Assembly (NCBI GenBank): GCA_023647555.1
Contig: JALRLY010000256.1
Location: 1 to 60,786 of the forward strand
Reading direction: 5' to 3'
Source of the DNA: Pancytospora philotis
Taxonomy: Eukaryota > Microsporidia
DNA length: 60,786 nucleotides
Shown in pieces: positions 34,446 through 44,123 of the stretch (the first letter of the stretch is position 1; each line of letters starts with the position of its first letter). Made by a program: the position numbers and the translations under genes. The notes below the pieces were generated by a model. The model saw only the letters and a program-made list of their open reading frames with translations, was not told where the DNA came from and did no database searches.

Positions 34446-35729
34446 TCATTTGATCAGTCTATCGAGCGCGGGGCACTTGCCGCCGCCCAAAAAGGCGAGC
34501 ATGGCGCCGCCGCCGGTCGAGATGTGCGCAAATCTAGAGCCATCCGAGTGCTGGATGATGGCACTCACGGTCTCGCCGCCGCCGGCTACCACTTTGGCGC
34601 GCGCTTCGTCCAGCAGCTTCACAAGCATCGCCGTGCTGCTGACTCCCTCGTTTTCGAACTTGCCGAGCGGCCCGTTCCAGAGGATCGCGCCCGCCGCTCT
34701 GACCAATGCCGCGAGGTGCTCTGTGGACTCGGGCCCGATATCAATGCACGTGTCGTCTTCGGAAATACAGTCATAGCGCTTTGCCTTGTATTCCCTTTTG
34801 TTCCCCACCATCATCACGGTCATGAAGTCAGTTGGGAGAATAAAGCTGGTACCAGTGCGCTTGCGCTCGCTCTTTTCAGGCGATGCGCGAGATGTGTTAT
34901 CAGACTTAGAGCCGCAGTGGCATTGCGTACAGCGTATTCTGACCTGCTGATCAGAACCCTCTTCGACAGGCGATACTTGCCTGGTTTTATGCGCAGTATC
35001 CGCAGCTTGTGTATGGCTGCTCTCTTCGGAAGTGGACTCTGGGACGGTGCGCCCTATCACCAGCTGATCCTTGATGCCGGAGCAGTCGAACGGCTCGGCT
35101 TTAGTCGAGTGCCCGACCTGGTAGCCCAGCGCCTTGTAGATGGTCAGGCTGAGGCACCCGCCGATGAATACGGTTCCCTCGAACTGCTGCGCCATCTTGA
35201 GCTTCTCCGCGATCTTGGCACCGCCTATTATAACGAGGTCGCAGTCGCGCGCTGCGTGCAGCTGCTCGATCTCCTTCTGCATGAGGAGCCCGGGATGCGC
35301 GTCCACGAGCGCGGGCCTGTGGATGCACCCGAACGCCTCGTTGATGACCAGGTCGTACATGCCGTAGAGCCGGGCGAGCTCCGCGTCGTCGTAGTAGCGG
35401 ATGTTATCGACGATGCGCAGTTTGTCAGGGTTCCCGCCCCATCTAGCTTTCAAAGCATCGGGGACGCAGAGCTGGGCCAGCGATGGGTATATGCCCTTCA
35501 GATAGTCGCAAACCGGCTGTAGCGAGCACTCGCTTTTGCTCTTGGGGCGACCCAGATGGGAGGCGAGTGTAAGGCTGCGGCACCCCGCGCCCAAGACGTG
35601 ATTGATCGTGGGAAGCGTCTGGTCGATCTTGTAGGCGCACAAAACCTTGTCACTAGCGATCGGCACGTTAAAATCAGCGATGACCAAGACGTTTTTGCCC
35701 GTTAGCGGGAGATCTGCTATGCTTGCCAT
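34446..35729 (-). CDS. PGK1: Phosphoglycerate kinase with a large insertion
   Basis: This is the glycolytic enzyme that makes ATP from 1,3-bisphosphoglycerate in the cytosol. The N-terminal substrate domain shows ADFNVPI (residue 19), SHLGRPKS (58) and NEAFGCIHRP. The nucleotide domain shows IIGGAKIAEKL, IGGCLSLTIYKALG, AILWNGPLGKFENEG and the C-terminal STGGGAMLAFLGG. Total length is 427 aa. Residues about 205-295, between the KALGY strand and FILPTDF, are a Ser/Thr/Glu/Lys-rich low-complexity insertion with a CTQCHCG cluster, replacing a normally much shorter helix. The start at 35729 lies downstream of a TGCCC motif. The gene shows that glycolysis is retained, unlike in Enterocytozoon. Confidence 0.96.
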   Translation of the reverse strand: MASIADLPLTGKNVLVIADFNVPIASDKVLCAYKIDQTLPTINHVLGAGCRSLTLASHLGRPKSKSECSLQPVCDYLKGIYPSLAQLCVPDALKARWGGNPDKLRIVDNIRYYDDAELARLYGMYDLVINEAFGCIHRPALVDAHPGLLMQKEIEQLHAARDCDLVIIGGAKIAEKLKMAQQFEGTVFIGGCLSLTIYKALGYQVGHSTKAEPFDCSGIKDQLVIGRTVPESTSEESSHTQAADTAHKTRQVSPVEEGSDQQVRIRCTQCHCGSKSDNTSRASPEKSERKRTGTSFILPTDFMTVMMVGNKREYKAKRYDCISEDDTCIDIGPESTEHLAALVRAAGAILWNGPLGKFENEGVSSTAMLVKLLDEARAKVVAGGGETVSAIIQHSDGSRFAHISTGGGAMLAFLGGGKCPALDRLIK

Positions 35730-36018
35730 CCAAGGAAGGGCAGCAGCCTGCGACCGGCCTTGGTAGAAATTTTCTACATGGAATGGTTGGAGCAAAGTGA
35801 GCGTAACTGAAGTGTGTAAAATCTAGAACTGTTTCATCACTGCATTTAATCATAGAAGCAAAGCCATGGTCCAATCAGCAGACTTGAAATGCTTAGCACA
35901 TATCCAAATCGTGGGAATCCTTGCGGGCGCTTTAAATAACGCTGTGAATGCCATACTGCCAATGGCCTTAACAATAAGCGCAAGCCAGCCCAATTCAACA
36001 GAGCCAGAATATCTGAGG

Positions 36019-37383
36019 TTAAAAATTGCTAAACACCGGATCCCCGCCCATCGCTCGTTCGAACTCCTCGGGGTAGTGCATCCTAGTGATCTGGATGCTG
36101 CTGAGCTGTATGAGCCCGAGCCTCGAGAGCTCATCGGCGCAGGCTCGGAACGCCATGAAATCGAGCTCAGAGATTCCCTTGGCGCGGCAGTGCGACTTGA
36201 AGTTCCTGAACCATTCGAGGAGGTTCGCCGGTGCGCTCCGCAGATTTACGAACAGCAGGAGCTTTTGGTAGTAGCCCAGCGCTCTGACGAACTTGTCGAG
36301 CAGCGGCGCGTTCATCTCCTTGATGATCGCGTCCGTCTGTCTGAGGTCCTGGCCGCCCGCGCGCCGCGACAGCTCGATCGCCTTTCGTATGTCGCCCGTG
36401 GACGCAGCAACGCGCTTGCAGATAAGCTCCATGGGCTTGGAGCCGACGGCCGCGGACCTGGCGGCTTGCTCTTCATGCTCTTGCTGCTTTTGGTCTTTGA
36501 TGCCGCTGCGCAGCCGGGACGGCCGCGGCTTCGCGCCATCCGCAGGTGATGGCTCTTTCTGCATGTGCTCAAGTATGTGCTGCAGGTCTGCGGCGGCGTA
36601 CGGCTTGAACTCGATCCTGTCCTTCCCGATGCGGCTCTCGATCTTGGTCGACAGCGCGTTGAGCGTGTTGGAGATCACAATCAGAAGTAGCCGGCTGTTC
36701 TCAATGAACGGTAGCTCAAAGAGATTGTACAGATGCATCTCGTTCTTGGTGTACAGGAAATCAACCTCGTCGATGAACACCAGATGCTTCTCCGGGCAGC
36801 TGTGGAAGTGGGCGCGCAGCCCCTGGAGAGACGCGTTGTCGCAGCAGGAGAGTCCCCTGGCGATCCTCGAGTAAATATTGCTCTTCGGGCCGATGGTCGA
36901 GCAGTTGACGTAGGCAAGCGGTGCAGACACGTCTGCCAGGATCTTCTTCACGGTGTGCGTCTTGCCGGAGCCGGGAACGCCGGTGATGTAGATCACCTGG
37001 CCGACGCTGCTGCTTAAAAATGCGTTGATACGCGTAGAAATCGCATTGTACTCCCCTTCGCGGCAGAGGACGCTCTCAGACTGCGGAGCCTGGCCAGCTA
37101 TTCGCTGCTTTGTGGCAACTGCTTCTGTTTTTTCACGAGCAGCCTTCTTGGCCTTGGCGGCGGGTTTACTCGTGAATTTTGGCAGCTTGAGGTCTTTGCT
37201 CGCGGTTCTGCGGCCCTTCGGAGCCTGCGGGGCTGCAGGAGCCCTCCGCGGGCTCGAGAGCAGGATCTTGATACTCTTCTTCGGTGCGTTCTGCACGGGC
37301 GTGGCGCTTTTGTTCTCTTCTTTGGCAGGCTCGGCCTCTTGTATGCTTTTCTTGCCGCTGCGCGGCGCTGTCTTCCTGGCCAT
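36019..37383 (-). CDS. ORC1: Origin recognition complex subunit 1 / Cdc6-like AAA+ ATPase
   Basis: This is a replication initiator ATPase. It has Walker A GVPGSGKT at residues 135-142 and Walker B VFIDEVDFL at about 203. LYTKNEMHLYNLFELPFIEN and SNTLNALSTKIESRIGKDRI follow, including the sensor and arginine region, and a winged-helix-like C-terminus. The SRIG...IEFKPYAAADLQHIL block is closer to Orc1 (SRMGxxRxxFxPYTxxQL) than to Cdc6. The N-terminal 95 residues are very basic (Lys, Ala, Pro) and no BAH domain is present. In such reduced genomes one protein may do both jobs. ORC4 lies 6 kb away. Start ATG 37383 is near AAATTTTTG and TAATTTTGC runs. Confidence 0.9.
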   Translation of the reverse strand: MARKTAPRSGKKSIQEAEPAKEENKSATPVQNAPKKSIKILLSSPRRAPAAPQAPKGRRTASKDLKLPKFTSKPAAKAKKAAREKTEAVATKQRIAGQAPQSESVLCREGEYNAISTRINAFLSSSVGQVIYITGVPGSGKTHTVKKILADVSAPLAYVNCSTIGPKSNIYSRIARGLSCCDNASLQGLRAHFHSCPEKHLVFIDEVDFLYTKNEMHLYNLFELPFIENSRLLLIVISNTLNALSTKIESRIGKDRIEFKPYAAADLQHILEHMQKEPSPADGAKPRPSRLRSGIKDQKQQEHEEQAARSAAVGSKPMELICKRVAASTGDIRKAIELSRRAGGQDLRQTDAIIKEMNAPLLDKFVRALGYYQKLLLFVNLRSAPANLLEWFRNFKSHCRAKGISELDFMAFRACADELSRLGLIQLSSIQITRMHYPEEFERAMGGDPVFSNF

Positions 37384-37654
37384 GGCTATGTGGCTGCAAA
37401 ATTAATCTTCAAATTTTTGTTTCGCCAATCATGTAAACTTACGAGGTACTAAGTGTAGAATGCGGAGGATGGTACCTCATTTTACCACGAAGCGTCGCTG
37501 ATTTCTAATGGCGCGCCATCGTACAAAGTTGCTCAAATAACAAGCACACCGCTTATAGCCACTGCAGTGCAAAATATCTGACTGCATACACACAATCTCC
37601 AATAAATTTATTATTCGCGCAAATAGCCCAACGTATGCCACACCGCCTCTCTTC

Positions 37655-39895
37655 TCAGTAATAGCCGTTCGAGAAATACTGGTACCTGTCGTACACGACC
37701 GTTCTGATGCTGTTGATAGAGCGGTCGACCAGCCCGCTGCAGTACTCCTCGAAGTCCTTCTCGTTGGCGGAGGTGTTGAAGCGGCCCGTGAGCGCCTCGG
37801 CGGTGCCCGATGGCCACATGCCGCCGCTCTCCATGATCTCTACGAGCCGCGTTATCTGCTCGTGGTGCTTGCGCAGCGCACAGAAGCCGCTGTGGAAGAG
37901 CGCCTTGAAGTCGGCGAGCTTGACCAGCTCCAGGTACTCGTGGGAGAACTTGAACGGCGCGTTCTCAACGCAGTAGAAGCCCGGATGGCTCCCCAAAATG
38001 AATCCGAAGTCCACGTGCACCATGTGCCCCTCGGCGTCGATCAGAATGTTGCCGTTGTGCCGGTCTTTGAGCTGCAGCAGATACGAGGCCAGCGAGTAGC
38101 CGGCCAGCGATTTAAGGAAGCGGCCGCGCGCCGCCTCCTCGTCCTTGAACGCAGTGCTGAAGTGCTCGACCAGCGTGCTCGTCTTGCTCTTGATCTTGTG
38201 GATGGAGTAGGCGTCCGTCACGGTCTCGATCAGACCGGCGGTCTCGGACACAAGGTAGATCTTGTAGTTGCGCAGGAAGCAGTCGACGCCCTCCGCCTCA
38301 AAAATACGCTTCATCTGCGTGATAATCTGGTAGGCGAGGTACTCCTGGCGCAGAATAGAGCCGGATTTTACGATGAAAGAGACGGCCGACCAGCCCGGAT
38401 AGCCGGTGTACGCCGAGCCCTGTTTGACTCTATCAACGACGGCCGACCAGCTCCCCAGACCGCCCTTCTTGGTCTGGCGGTGGCCCTGCTTCTTGCCCTT
38501 GGGGGCCTCGGCCTTGTGGCGGTCCTTATGCTCCAGCAGCGCGTCGTTCTTAATATTTATGATATCCTCCTTGATGCTGCCCGCGATTGCAGACTTCTTG
38601 TCCGCCGCGGCGCTGAGCGCGGACATGGACGGCGCGCCCTGGCCCCGGTTGTCGTCGAACAGCACGAGCTCGAGGGCCTCCAGAATGTTCTCTTTGATCC
38701 CGTTGATATCGCCCACATCGTTGAGCTCGTTGATCGAGCTGAGATGGCTCTGCAGAACGCTCGCCTTGTACGTGCGCAGCGAGAACCGCGGCGAGAAGTG
38801 CGCCGCAGCGGGCTGCGCGTGGCGGCTGACGACCTCGGCAACGATGAGGTAGGGCACGTACTCGGCGGAGTCGAGCGTAAAGCACTCGTCCACGGCGACA
38901 GACACGATGGCGGTGGAAGGGTCGAAGGGATTGAGCACCGGCCCGGTGAGCGACAGGTTGAGGTACTCCAGCTCGGCTTCGAGGCTGCGCTGGCGGAGCG
39001 CCTGCGGCTGCAAGCGCACCCTGTTGGACACGCCGACAAACATGTCGTAAAAAAGGACGCTTCTTTTGAAGGGCGAGAGCGTCTGGCGGTTCATCTGCAG
39101 GCTCTTGAAGTTCTTCTTGGTGTTGAAAATACGCAGCATGCCGTTCAGGCTCTTGAAGAGGCCCGGGTCGGCAAGGGACGACACTGCGCGGGCGAACGAG
39201 AGCACGAGACTGCTGAATGAGGGCGTACGCGGCCGGTACGGATGCACAGACTGGGTTCTGAACATAATCTGTCGCCTTCTGGCTTTGTGCTGGCCGCTGC
39301 GCAAAGAGAGTTTGGAGCAGCTTTGCGATATGTCCGGGACGTCCGCATCGGTGCTCTGTGCGCCGTGTCCACTGGTCTGCTCATTTGTTCCGGGCGGGCT
39401 TGCGGGAAGCTGCGGTATATCGGGGCGGCCGACGGCGCGGGCGCGCCTCCGGGCCTCTGCAGCGCGGTGGTTGCGCGCAAGCGTGACGAGGTTGCGGTTC
39501 TCGCGCGCCTTCGCGATGCCAAACAGGTCACAGCAGAGGAAATAACAAAACGACGCCTTCGACTCGTCGGCCTTGCTCAGAATCCCCTTGAGCGCCAGAA
39601 AAAGCTCGGTCTGGAACGCAACCGAGCGCCGGGCCCTGCGCACCAGCATGGAGTAGATGGGGAGCGACGGCTGCGCGGGCGAGAGCATCACCTGTATGAG
39701 CTGCGGCAGGATGCTGCTTACGTCGGCCCGCTCCAGCTGTCGGCAAACCGCATGGTGGATGCCCGGGCCGCCGTTCGCGGACAGCAGCGCCAGGAGCTCC
39801 AGGTTGTTGTTTTTTGCCTCTCTAATACTGCTGAGCAGCTCCTCCGGGGCCTCCGGGGGCCGCTTCGCCGGGTCCTTGGGCGCGGCGGCGTGCAT
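37655..39895 (-). CDS. PIK1: Phosphatidylinositol 4-kinase, PIK1/PI4K-beta type
   Basis: This lipid kinase makes PI4P at the Golgi and nucleus. The 746-residue protein has a helical LKU-like N-terminal region and a Ser/Arg-rich middle, then the catalytic domain at about residues 485-746. Catalytic motifs are SFIVKSGSILRQEYLAYQII (P-loop side and lysine), KIYLVSETAGLIETVTDAYSIH, LKDRHNGNILID (catalytic loop) and HVDFGFILGS (metal binding). The ENAPFKFSHEYLEL block matches Pik1 (ETAPFKLTQEYIDVM) rather than STT4 or PI3-kinases. It is shorter than yeast Pik1 (1066 aa). With SAC1 in the same window it forms the two sides of PI4P turnover. The ATG follows a GGTCCCT motif with AAAATTTA just upstream. 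Confidence 0.93.
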   Translation of the reverse strand: MHAAAPKDPAKRPPEAPEELLSSIREAKNNNLELLALLSANGGPGIHHAVCRQLERADVSSILPQLIQVMLSPAQPSLPIYSMLVRRARRSVAFQTELFLALKGILSKADESKASFCYFLCCDLFGIAKARENRNLVTLARNHRAAEARRRARAVGRPDIPQLPASPPGTNEQTSGHGAQSTDADVPDISQSCSKLSLRSGQHKARRRQIMFRTQSVHPYRPRTPSFSSLVLSFARAVSSLADPGLFKSLNGMLRIFNTKKNFKSLQMNRQTLSPFKRSVLFYDMFVGVSNRVRLQPQALRQRSLEAELEYLNLSLTGPVLNPFDPSTAIVSVAVDECFTLDSAEYVPYLIVAEVVSRHAQPAAAHFSPRFSLRTYKASVLQSHLSSINELNDVGDINGIKENILEALELVLFDDNRGQGAPSMSALSAAADKKSAIAGSIKEDIINIKNDALLEHKDRHKAEAPKGKKQGHRQTKKGGLGSWSAVVDRVKQGSAYTGYPGWSAVSFIVKSGSILRQEYLAYQIITQMKRIFEAEGVDCFLRNYKIYLVSETAGLIETVTDAYSIHKIKSKTSTLVEHFSTAFKDEEAARGRFLKSLAGYSLASYLLQLKDRHNGNILIDAEGHMVHVDFGFILGSHPGFYCVENAPFKFSHEYLELVKLADFKALFHSGFCALRKHHEQITRLVEIMESGGMWPSGTAEALTGRFNTSANEKDFEEYCSGLVDRSINSIRTVVYDRYQYFSNGYY

Positions 39896-40134
39896 TAGGG
39901 ACCAAAATTTACGGGATTTTGAAGCACCGCTCTACGCAGCGAATCCATCGTTTAGCAGCACAGCTAGGCATTTGAATGACCTGGAACGGCCCCAATGATC
40001 GCAACAGACATTTAATTACAAGTGCAGCAAATCCCCGGCGCTCATCACAAACACTACAAGAAAGCCACCAACGGTCCAGATCGCCTCAACAATTTATTGC
40101 CGTAGAAAACACGCACAGTCTCAACACAGGGGAA

Positions 40135-41142
40135 CTACCGGAAGTAGTACTGTATCAGGAAGATCGACTTGTTGTACCGCTTGTCCTTCTCGAGCACGTA
40201 AATGAAATCCTTCATCGTGATCACGCGGTCCTTGATCTTCTCATCGAACGCCTTCTCGTCAAACGGCGCGTATATGGAGCTGAACTTCCCGTTGTCGTCG
40301 CCGCTCTTCGACGGGTCAAGATTCATCCAGGAGCGCTGCTTGAGCCCCATCGCAGCCATCGCCACGGTGTTGCTCTGCCGCTTCTTGATGAGCAGGTCCT
40401 CGCGCTCCTGGATAATTTTCTTCTTCTTCTGGTCCTCGTCGCGCTTGATCATCAGCTTGTCCATCTTCGCCTTCTCGAGCTCGTTCAGGTACCACAGCTG
40501 CTTGGAGACCTCGTTGTCGATGTGGAAGCTGTAGTCGGCGAGCTGCGCCTCGCTGCGGATCTTGCACGCGCTGTCCATCTTGTCCACGAAGTCGAGCAGC
40601 TTGCGCTTGACGGCCTGGAACAGCGTCGTGACGCCGTCCTCGTTGATCTTCACGCCGCGCGCCACGCACAGCTTGACCAGGAACTCCTTGAAGAGCGCCG
40701 CGTTGAACAGCGAGTCGGGCTGGTTCGCCGCGTCGCCCTCGTCGTACATCCCCATGGACACGCTGTGCTCGACCTCCTTCGTGATGTTGTCCGCCTCCTC
40801 CTTCAGATCGATCCCGCTATACTGCATGATGTCCTCGATGTTCTCCGTCTTGATCTCCTCGCGCACGAGGTCCTTCGGCCCGCCCTGGAAGCCCGGCGTG
40901 TGCTCCGGCGCGTCGAGATCGCCGAGCCGCGCGCCCATGCCCGCCATCGCCGCCGTGGTCTGCGAGGCGACGCTCTTGGCGCGCTCGCTGAAGAGCGAGG
41001 AGTACTCCGCGTCGGTGAGCGTGCTCCGGCAGATCGTGAAAAACTCGCCGGGCGATATTTCCTTCTTGTACGCGGCGTAGTACGCCTGCTCGATCATTTC
41101 TTTCTTCTCCTTGGGAAGCTTCTCGAAGCTCTCCTTGTTCAT
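40135..41142 (-). CDS. TAF4: TFIID subunit TAF4
   Basis: TAF4 pairs with TAF12 through a histone fold in the TFIID core. In this 335-residue protein the fold begins at about residue 145 (LFNAALFKEFLVKLCVARGV, then VTTLFQAVKRKLLDFVDKM). The conserved C-terminal TAF4 tail follows: a charged helix (KAKMDKLMIKRDEDQKKKKI), and ITMKDFIYVLEKDKRYNKSI, which matches the family end block of the R-hxxxDLhhhLE type. The N-terminus is an uncharacterised helical part. The start lies 15 bp from an AAAATTTT box (41157-41164), with GCCCCA before the ATG. The assignment is from pattern, not alignment. Confidence 0.8.
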   Translation of the reverse strand: MNKESFEKLPKEKKEMIEQAYYAAYKKEISPGEFFTICRSTLTDAEYSSLFSERAKSVASQTTAAMAGMGARLGDLDAPEHTPGFQGGPKDLVREEIKTENIEDIMQYSGIDLKEEADNITKEVEHSVSMGMYDEGDAANQPDSLFNAALFKEFLVKLCVARGVKINEDGVTTLFQAVKRKLLDFVDKMDSACKIRSEAQLADYSFHIDNEVSKQLWYLNELEKAKMDKLMIKRDEDQKKKKIIQEREDLLIKKRQSNTVAMAAMGLKQRSWMNLDPSKSGDDNGKFSSIYAPFDEKAFDEKIKDRVITMKDFIYVLEKDKRYNKSIFLIQYYFR

Positions 41143-41372
41143 TGGGGCTGCGCGACAAAATTTTCGAGGAGGGCATCAGCTCCGAGTATCCCACGCGCCT
41201 CTGTCGGGCGTTGGCAGTGGCACGATGGTAATATTGCTTTCATCTGCGAGGCTCGGTGCATATGCTTCAAAATGAATTTGAAAATACAGGTCGTTGCATC
41301 TGGCAACGAATCACATGCACTACAGCCCATCAATATCTGAACGATGCTTCTATAACTCACAATTTATTTATT

Positions 41373-42848
41373 CTACACATAGAAGACCATCTCCTCGAAG
41401 ATCTTTGGGCGTATCTCCACGCTGATTTTGAAGTCCTTGCAATCGGGCTTCAGATGCACCATCAGCTCTGCATCCCGCAGCTTGCAGCTGCCTGCAGCCG
41501 GATCGACGCTGAAGGTGCGCCCGGGCCCCTCAATGGCGAAAACACACACCGTTTCGCCGTCCAGATGCTGCACATCGGCCAGCCTTACGTCAGTCTCTCT
41601 CGCTAATATCTCAAAACTCGCGTCCAGTGCTACTTCCTGGCCGTCTGAGAGCAACGCGCTTTTGATGCAAATACGGCGCGCGGATCCGCCGTTCTTTGCG
41701 CGATCCTTGCTATCATCTGCACAGCTTGGTATGTTGGCCTGCGGCCGCGCGCGCGTGCCATAGACCGGGACATACGCGCCTGTGTCAAGAATCAAAGCAT
41801 CTATCGCGCATTCGTTGGTGTTGTGGAGCCGCAGCCGCCCTGTGCACGCGTCGGACAGCTCTTTCTTGATGATATTGAACTCGTAGATGCAGGTAGCACT
41901 GCGCACCGTCGGCGTCTGTAGCGGCGCCCGGCCAATGTCCACGTCAACGGGTGTGTAGCCGAGCGCCTTGCCGTATCTCGACGCCTCGTCGGCATGAATT
42001 TTGCTCGCAGCGCGGTGCAGCGCAGCATGCCAGCTCCGGGTGTGCGGAAGCTGCAGGGCACGCCTGATCAGCTCATTTTTGAGCTGCACATCCTGTCCGC
42101 TTTCTATTTTGCGCGCCGCGGCGAAGAGCACCAGCGCCCCGAGTCTGATGAGTCCACCGCCTGCCAGCCTCTCCGCCGCCTTGATCGCGAAGTACAGATA
42201 CTCGTAGAAGCTAGCCGTCTTCAGGCGCCGCAGCAGCTCGAGCAGTGCCAGCGGCTGGATGTGCTCAATGGCACCAAGCGCGAAGATGAGCGCGGTGTGC
42301 GTGTCTACGCCGCTGCATATCTTCAGAACCTCAGACGTGCTGCGGCGCAGGCTCGATGGAGCCGCATCGCTCCGCGAGGAAGGAGCTCTTGCCGGTGTAC
42401 CTGCGGCGTAGTACTTCTCCTTGTAATTGGCGCAGCAGTCTGGATGCTTCGCAATAAACTCGAGCATCTTTGTATCGCCTGAGCCCGCCTCGCGACCAAG
42501 AAGCGCCAGCGCCTGCTTGTACTCGCCCAGGTAGAAGTGGTACTTCACCAGGGCTGCCGGAGACGCTGCGCCGCTTTTTAGCGTGGGTATGAACCCCTTC
42601 AGATGCGCCTCCAGATGCTCTTTGTACACGTCTTCTGCAATCTCGCTCTCGTCAGACGGGAGCCCGCGGGGGTCGGTGCCGAAATAGGCTGCACCGCTGA
42701 CGCAGGCCGAGTAGAGCAACGGCCGCAGTCTGAACAGACTTTTCGCACGGAGGACCTGGACGCACAGGTTGCGCGAGCCGTAGGCAACCTGGAAGAAACT
42801 GGGGAGCCTCTGCGGGCCCTCGTGGGAGACTATTACTACGCTAAACAT
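41373..42848 (-). CDS. Unrecognised protein: helical repeat plus beta-rich C-terminal domain (491 aa)
   Basis: I do not recognise this protein. Residues 75-300 are helical and solenoid-like (KYHFYLGEYKQALALLGREA resembles a TPR unit). Residues 300-490 look like one or two beta-sandwich domains (CIYEFNIIKKEL, RLRLHNTNECAIDALILDT, EMVFYV). Helical repeat followed by appendage-like beta domain is typical of trafficking proteins such as TRAPP or coat subunits, but that is only an architectural hint. No signal peptide or membrane span is seen. The start ATG lies at 42848 behind an ACCCCT motif. Codon use is GC-rich like the housekeeping genes. Confidence 0.8.
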   Translation of the reverse strand: MFSVVIVSHEGPQRLPSFFQVAYGSRNLCVQVLRAKSLFRLRPLLYSACVSGAAYFGTDPRGLPSDESEIAEDVYKEHLEAHLKGFIPTLKSGAASPAALVKYHFYLGEYKQALALLGREAGSGDTKMLEFIAKHPDCCANYKEKYYAAGTPARAPSSRSDAAPSSLRRSTSEVLKICSGVDTHTALIFALGAIEHIQPLALLELLRRLKTASFYEYLYFAIKAAERLAGGGLIRLGALVLFAAARKIESGQDVQLKNELIRRALQLPHTRSWHAALHRAASKIHADEASRYGKALGYTPVDVDIGRAPLQTPTVRSATCIYEFNIIKKELSDACTGRLRLHNTNECAIDALILDTGAYVPVYGTRARPQANIPSCADDSKDRAKNGGSARRICIKSALLSDGQEVALDASFEILARETDVRLADVQHLDGETVCVFAIEGPGRTFSVDPAAGSCKLRDAELMVHLKPDCKDFKISVEIRPKIFEEMVFYV

Positions 42849-43080
42849 AGGGGTGGGTGCAAAATGCCGCGTTATTGCAGAGCTCTACAGAAGCTGCGAT
42901 TAGCATCAGCAAATAGCAGGGCTTAATGAAGCGATAGGCAGTGCGAGTATAGCAGCAAGTAACACTGCTGCGCTGACAATTTCTGGACTGAGAGTCCAAC
43001 GTACTTAAATATGCAGTGGTCAAGCCCATAAATGCACATCTACTCAAGATTTTAATCACATGGCATGCTTTTACTGTACG

Positions 43081-43905
43081 CTACCTATTTTTGGCGCACA
43101 TGTCCCGCAGATACCTCGGACACTTAGCGGCCACATAGTCGCAGCACTCGCCAAAGTCGACGAGCAGCTCGCCCGATTTCCCGATGACGGCCGCCTCCAC
43201 CAGGTCACAGTAGCAGTGGGCGACCGTCTCGCTGGATACGCCCTTGATCTCGTTGACGTGGAGCGCAAACTTGCGGTACAGCTCTGCCGCATTGCGCAGG
43301 GCGATCTTCTGCCGGTTCGCCATCGCGATCAGCGCGAAGTGGACAGGCCCGAGCAAATCGAGGAGGTAGGACAGCGAAAACTTCTCCAGATCGTACGTCT
43401 CCCGCAGCCTCTCCTGCCGCTGCGCACAGAGCGTCTGGCAGAGGCCGTCCTCCTTGTCCGAGGATTCGGATACGTTCAGTTCAACGCTCGAGTCGTCGCA
43501 CTCGGCGTCGGCAAGGCTGACGTACGGGACAAAGTAGATCTGGTTCTTGAAGCGGCTCTTTACGCGCTTCTCCAGCGAGTTGAGGCAGAGGCTGGAGGTG
43601 GACACCAGGCACACGAAGCAGTCGTGCTGGAGCGGGAGCTCGAGGTAGTAGTAGAGCAGCGACTGGTAGTCGATGGCCGCCTTGTTGGCGAGCTTCAGGA
43701 AAAATATTTTGTGCTCGGGCGCCAGGTGGCGCGTGCTCTTGACCAGCACCGAGCTGTAGCGCGCGGTCTTCTGGATCGCCTGCACCAGGAGATCGAGGAC
43801 GGCCTCGTCCGGGCCGACGAGCAGGAACTGCCCGCGCTTCTCGCACAGCAGCTCTTTGATGGCGCAGAGCTGCGCCTCGCATGCCTCTGCTACGACCTCT
43901 TCCAT
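43081..43905 (-). CDS. ORC4: Origin recognition complex subunit 4-like, degenerate ATPase
   Basis: The 274-residue protein has an ORC4-like layout. A degraded P-loop region (FLLVGPDEAVLDLLVQAIQ) lacks the GK[ST] of Walker A. CFVCLVSTSSLCLNSLEKRVKSRF corresponds to the Orc4 sensor block of the type DxLELLEKRVKSRF, and a helical winged-helix C-terminus follows. Orc4 of yeast is 529 aa, so this is a reduced form. The upstream frame continues antisense to NHP2, but the ATG at 43905 is preceded by GGGCCCG, the local start motif, so I start there. It would act with the ORC1-like protein in origin recognition. Assignment depends mainly on the EKRVKSRF block. Confidence 0.7.
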   Translation of the reverse strand: MEEVVAEACEAQLCAIKELLCEKRGQFLLVGPDEAVLDLLVQAIQKTARYSSVLVKSTRHLAPEHKIFFLKLANKAAIDYQSLLYYYLELPLQHDCFVCLVSTSSLCLNSLEKRVKSRFKNQIYFVPYVSLADAECDDSSVELNVSESSDKEDGLCQTLCAQRQERLRETYDLEKFSLSYLLDLLGPVHFALIAMANRQKIALRNAAELYRKFALHVNEIKGVSSETVAHCYCDLVEAAVIGKSGELLVDFGECCDYVAAKCPRYLRDMCAKNR

Positions 43906-44123
43906 CGGGCCCAAGGATTTTGCACGGCAAATGGCCGAATATTTTGGGCGGTCGCGAAAGGCTATGGCAGACGGGTCTGCAGTGGAGACTGTAGATGCCT
44001 TTATTTTTAGGCATACGACGGCAAACATTACTATCGAATGCAACAGTAAAACACCAATGAAGAATAAATGTGTACAGAGATAGCGTTGCCCGGAATATTT
44101 AATTAGAAGCGGTGGCCCGGCAG

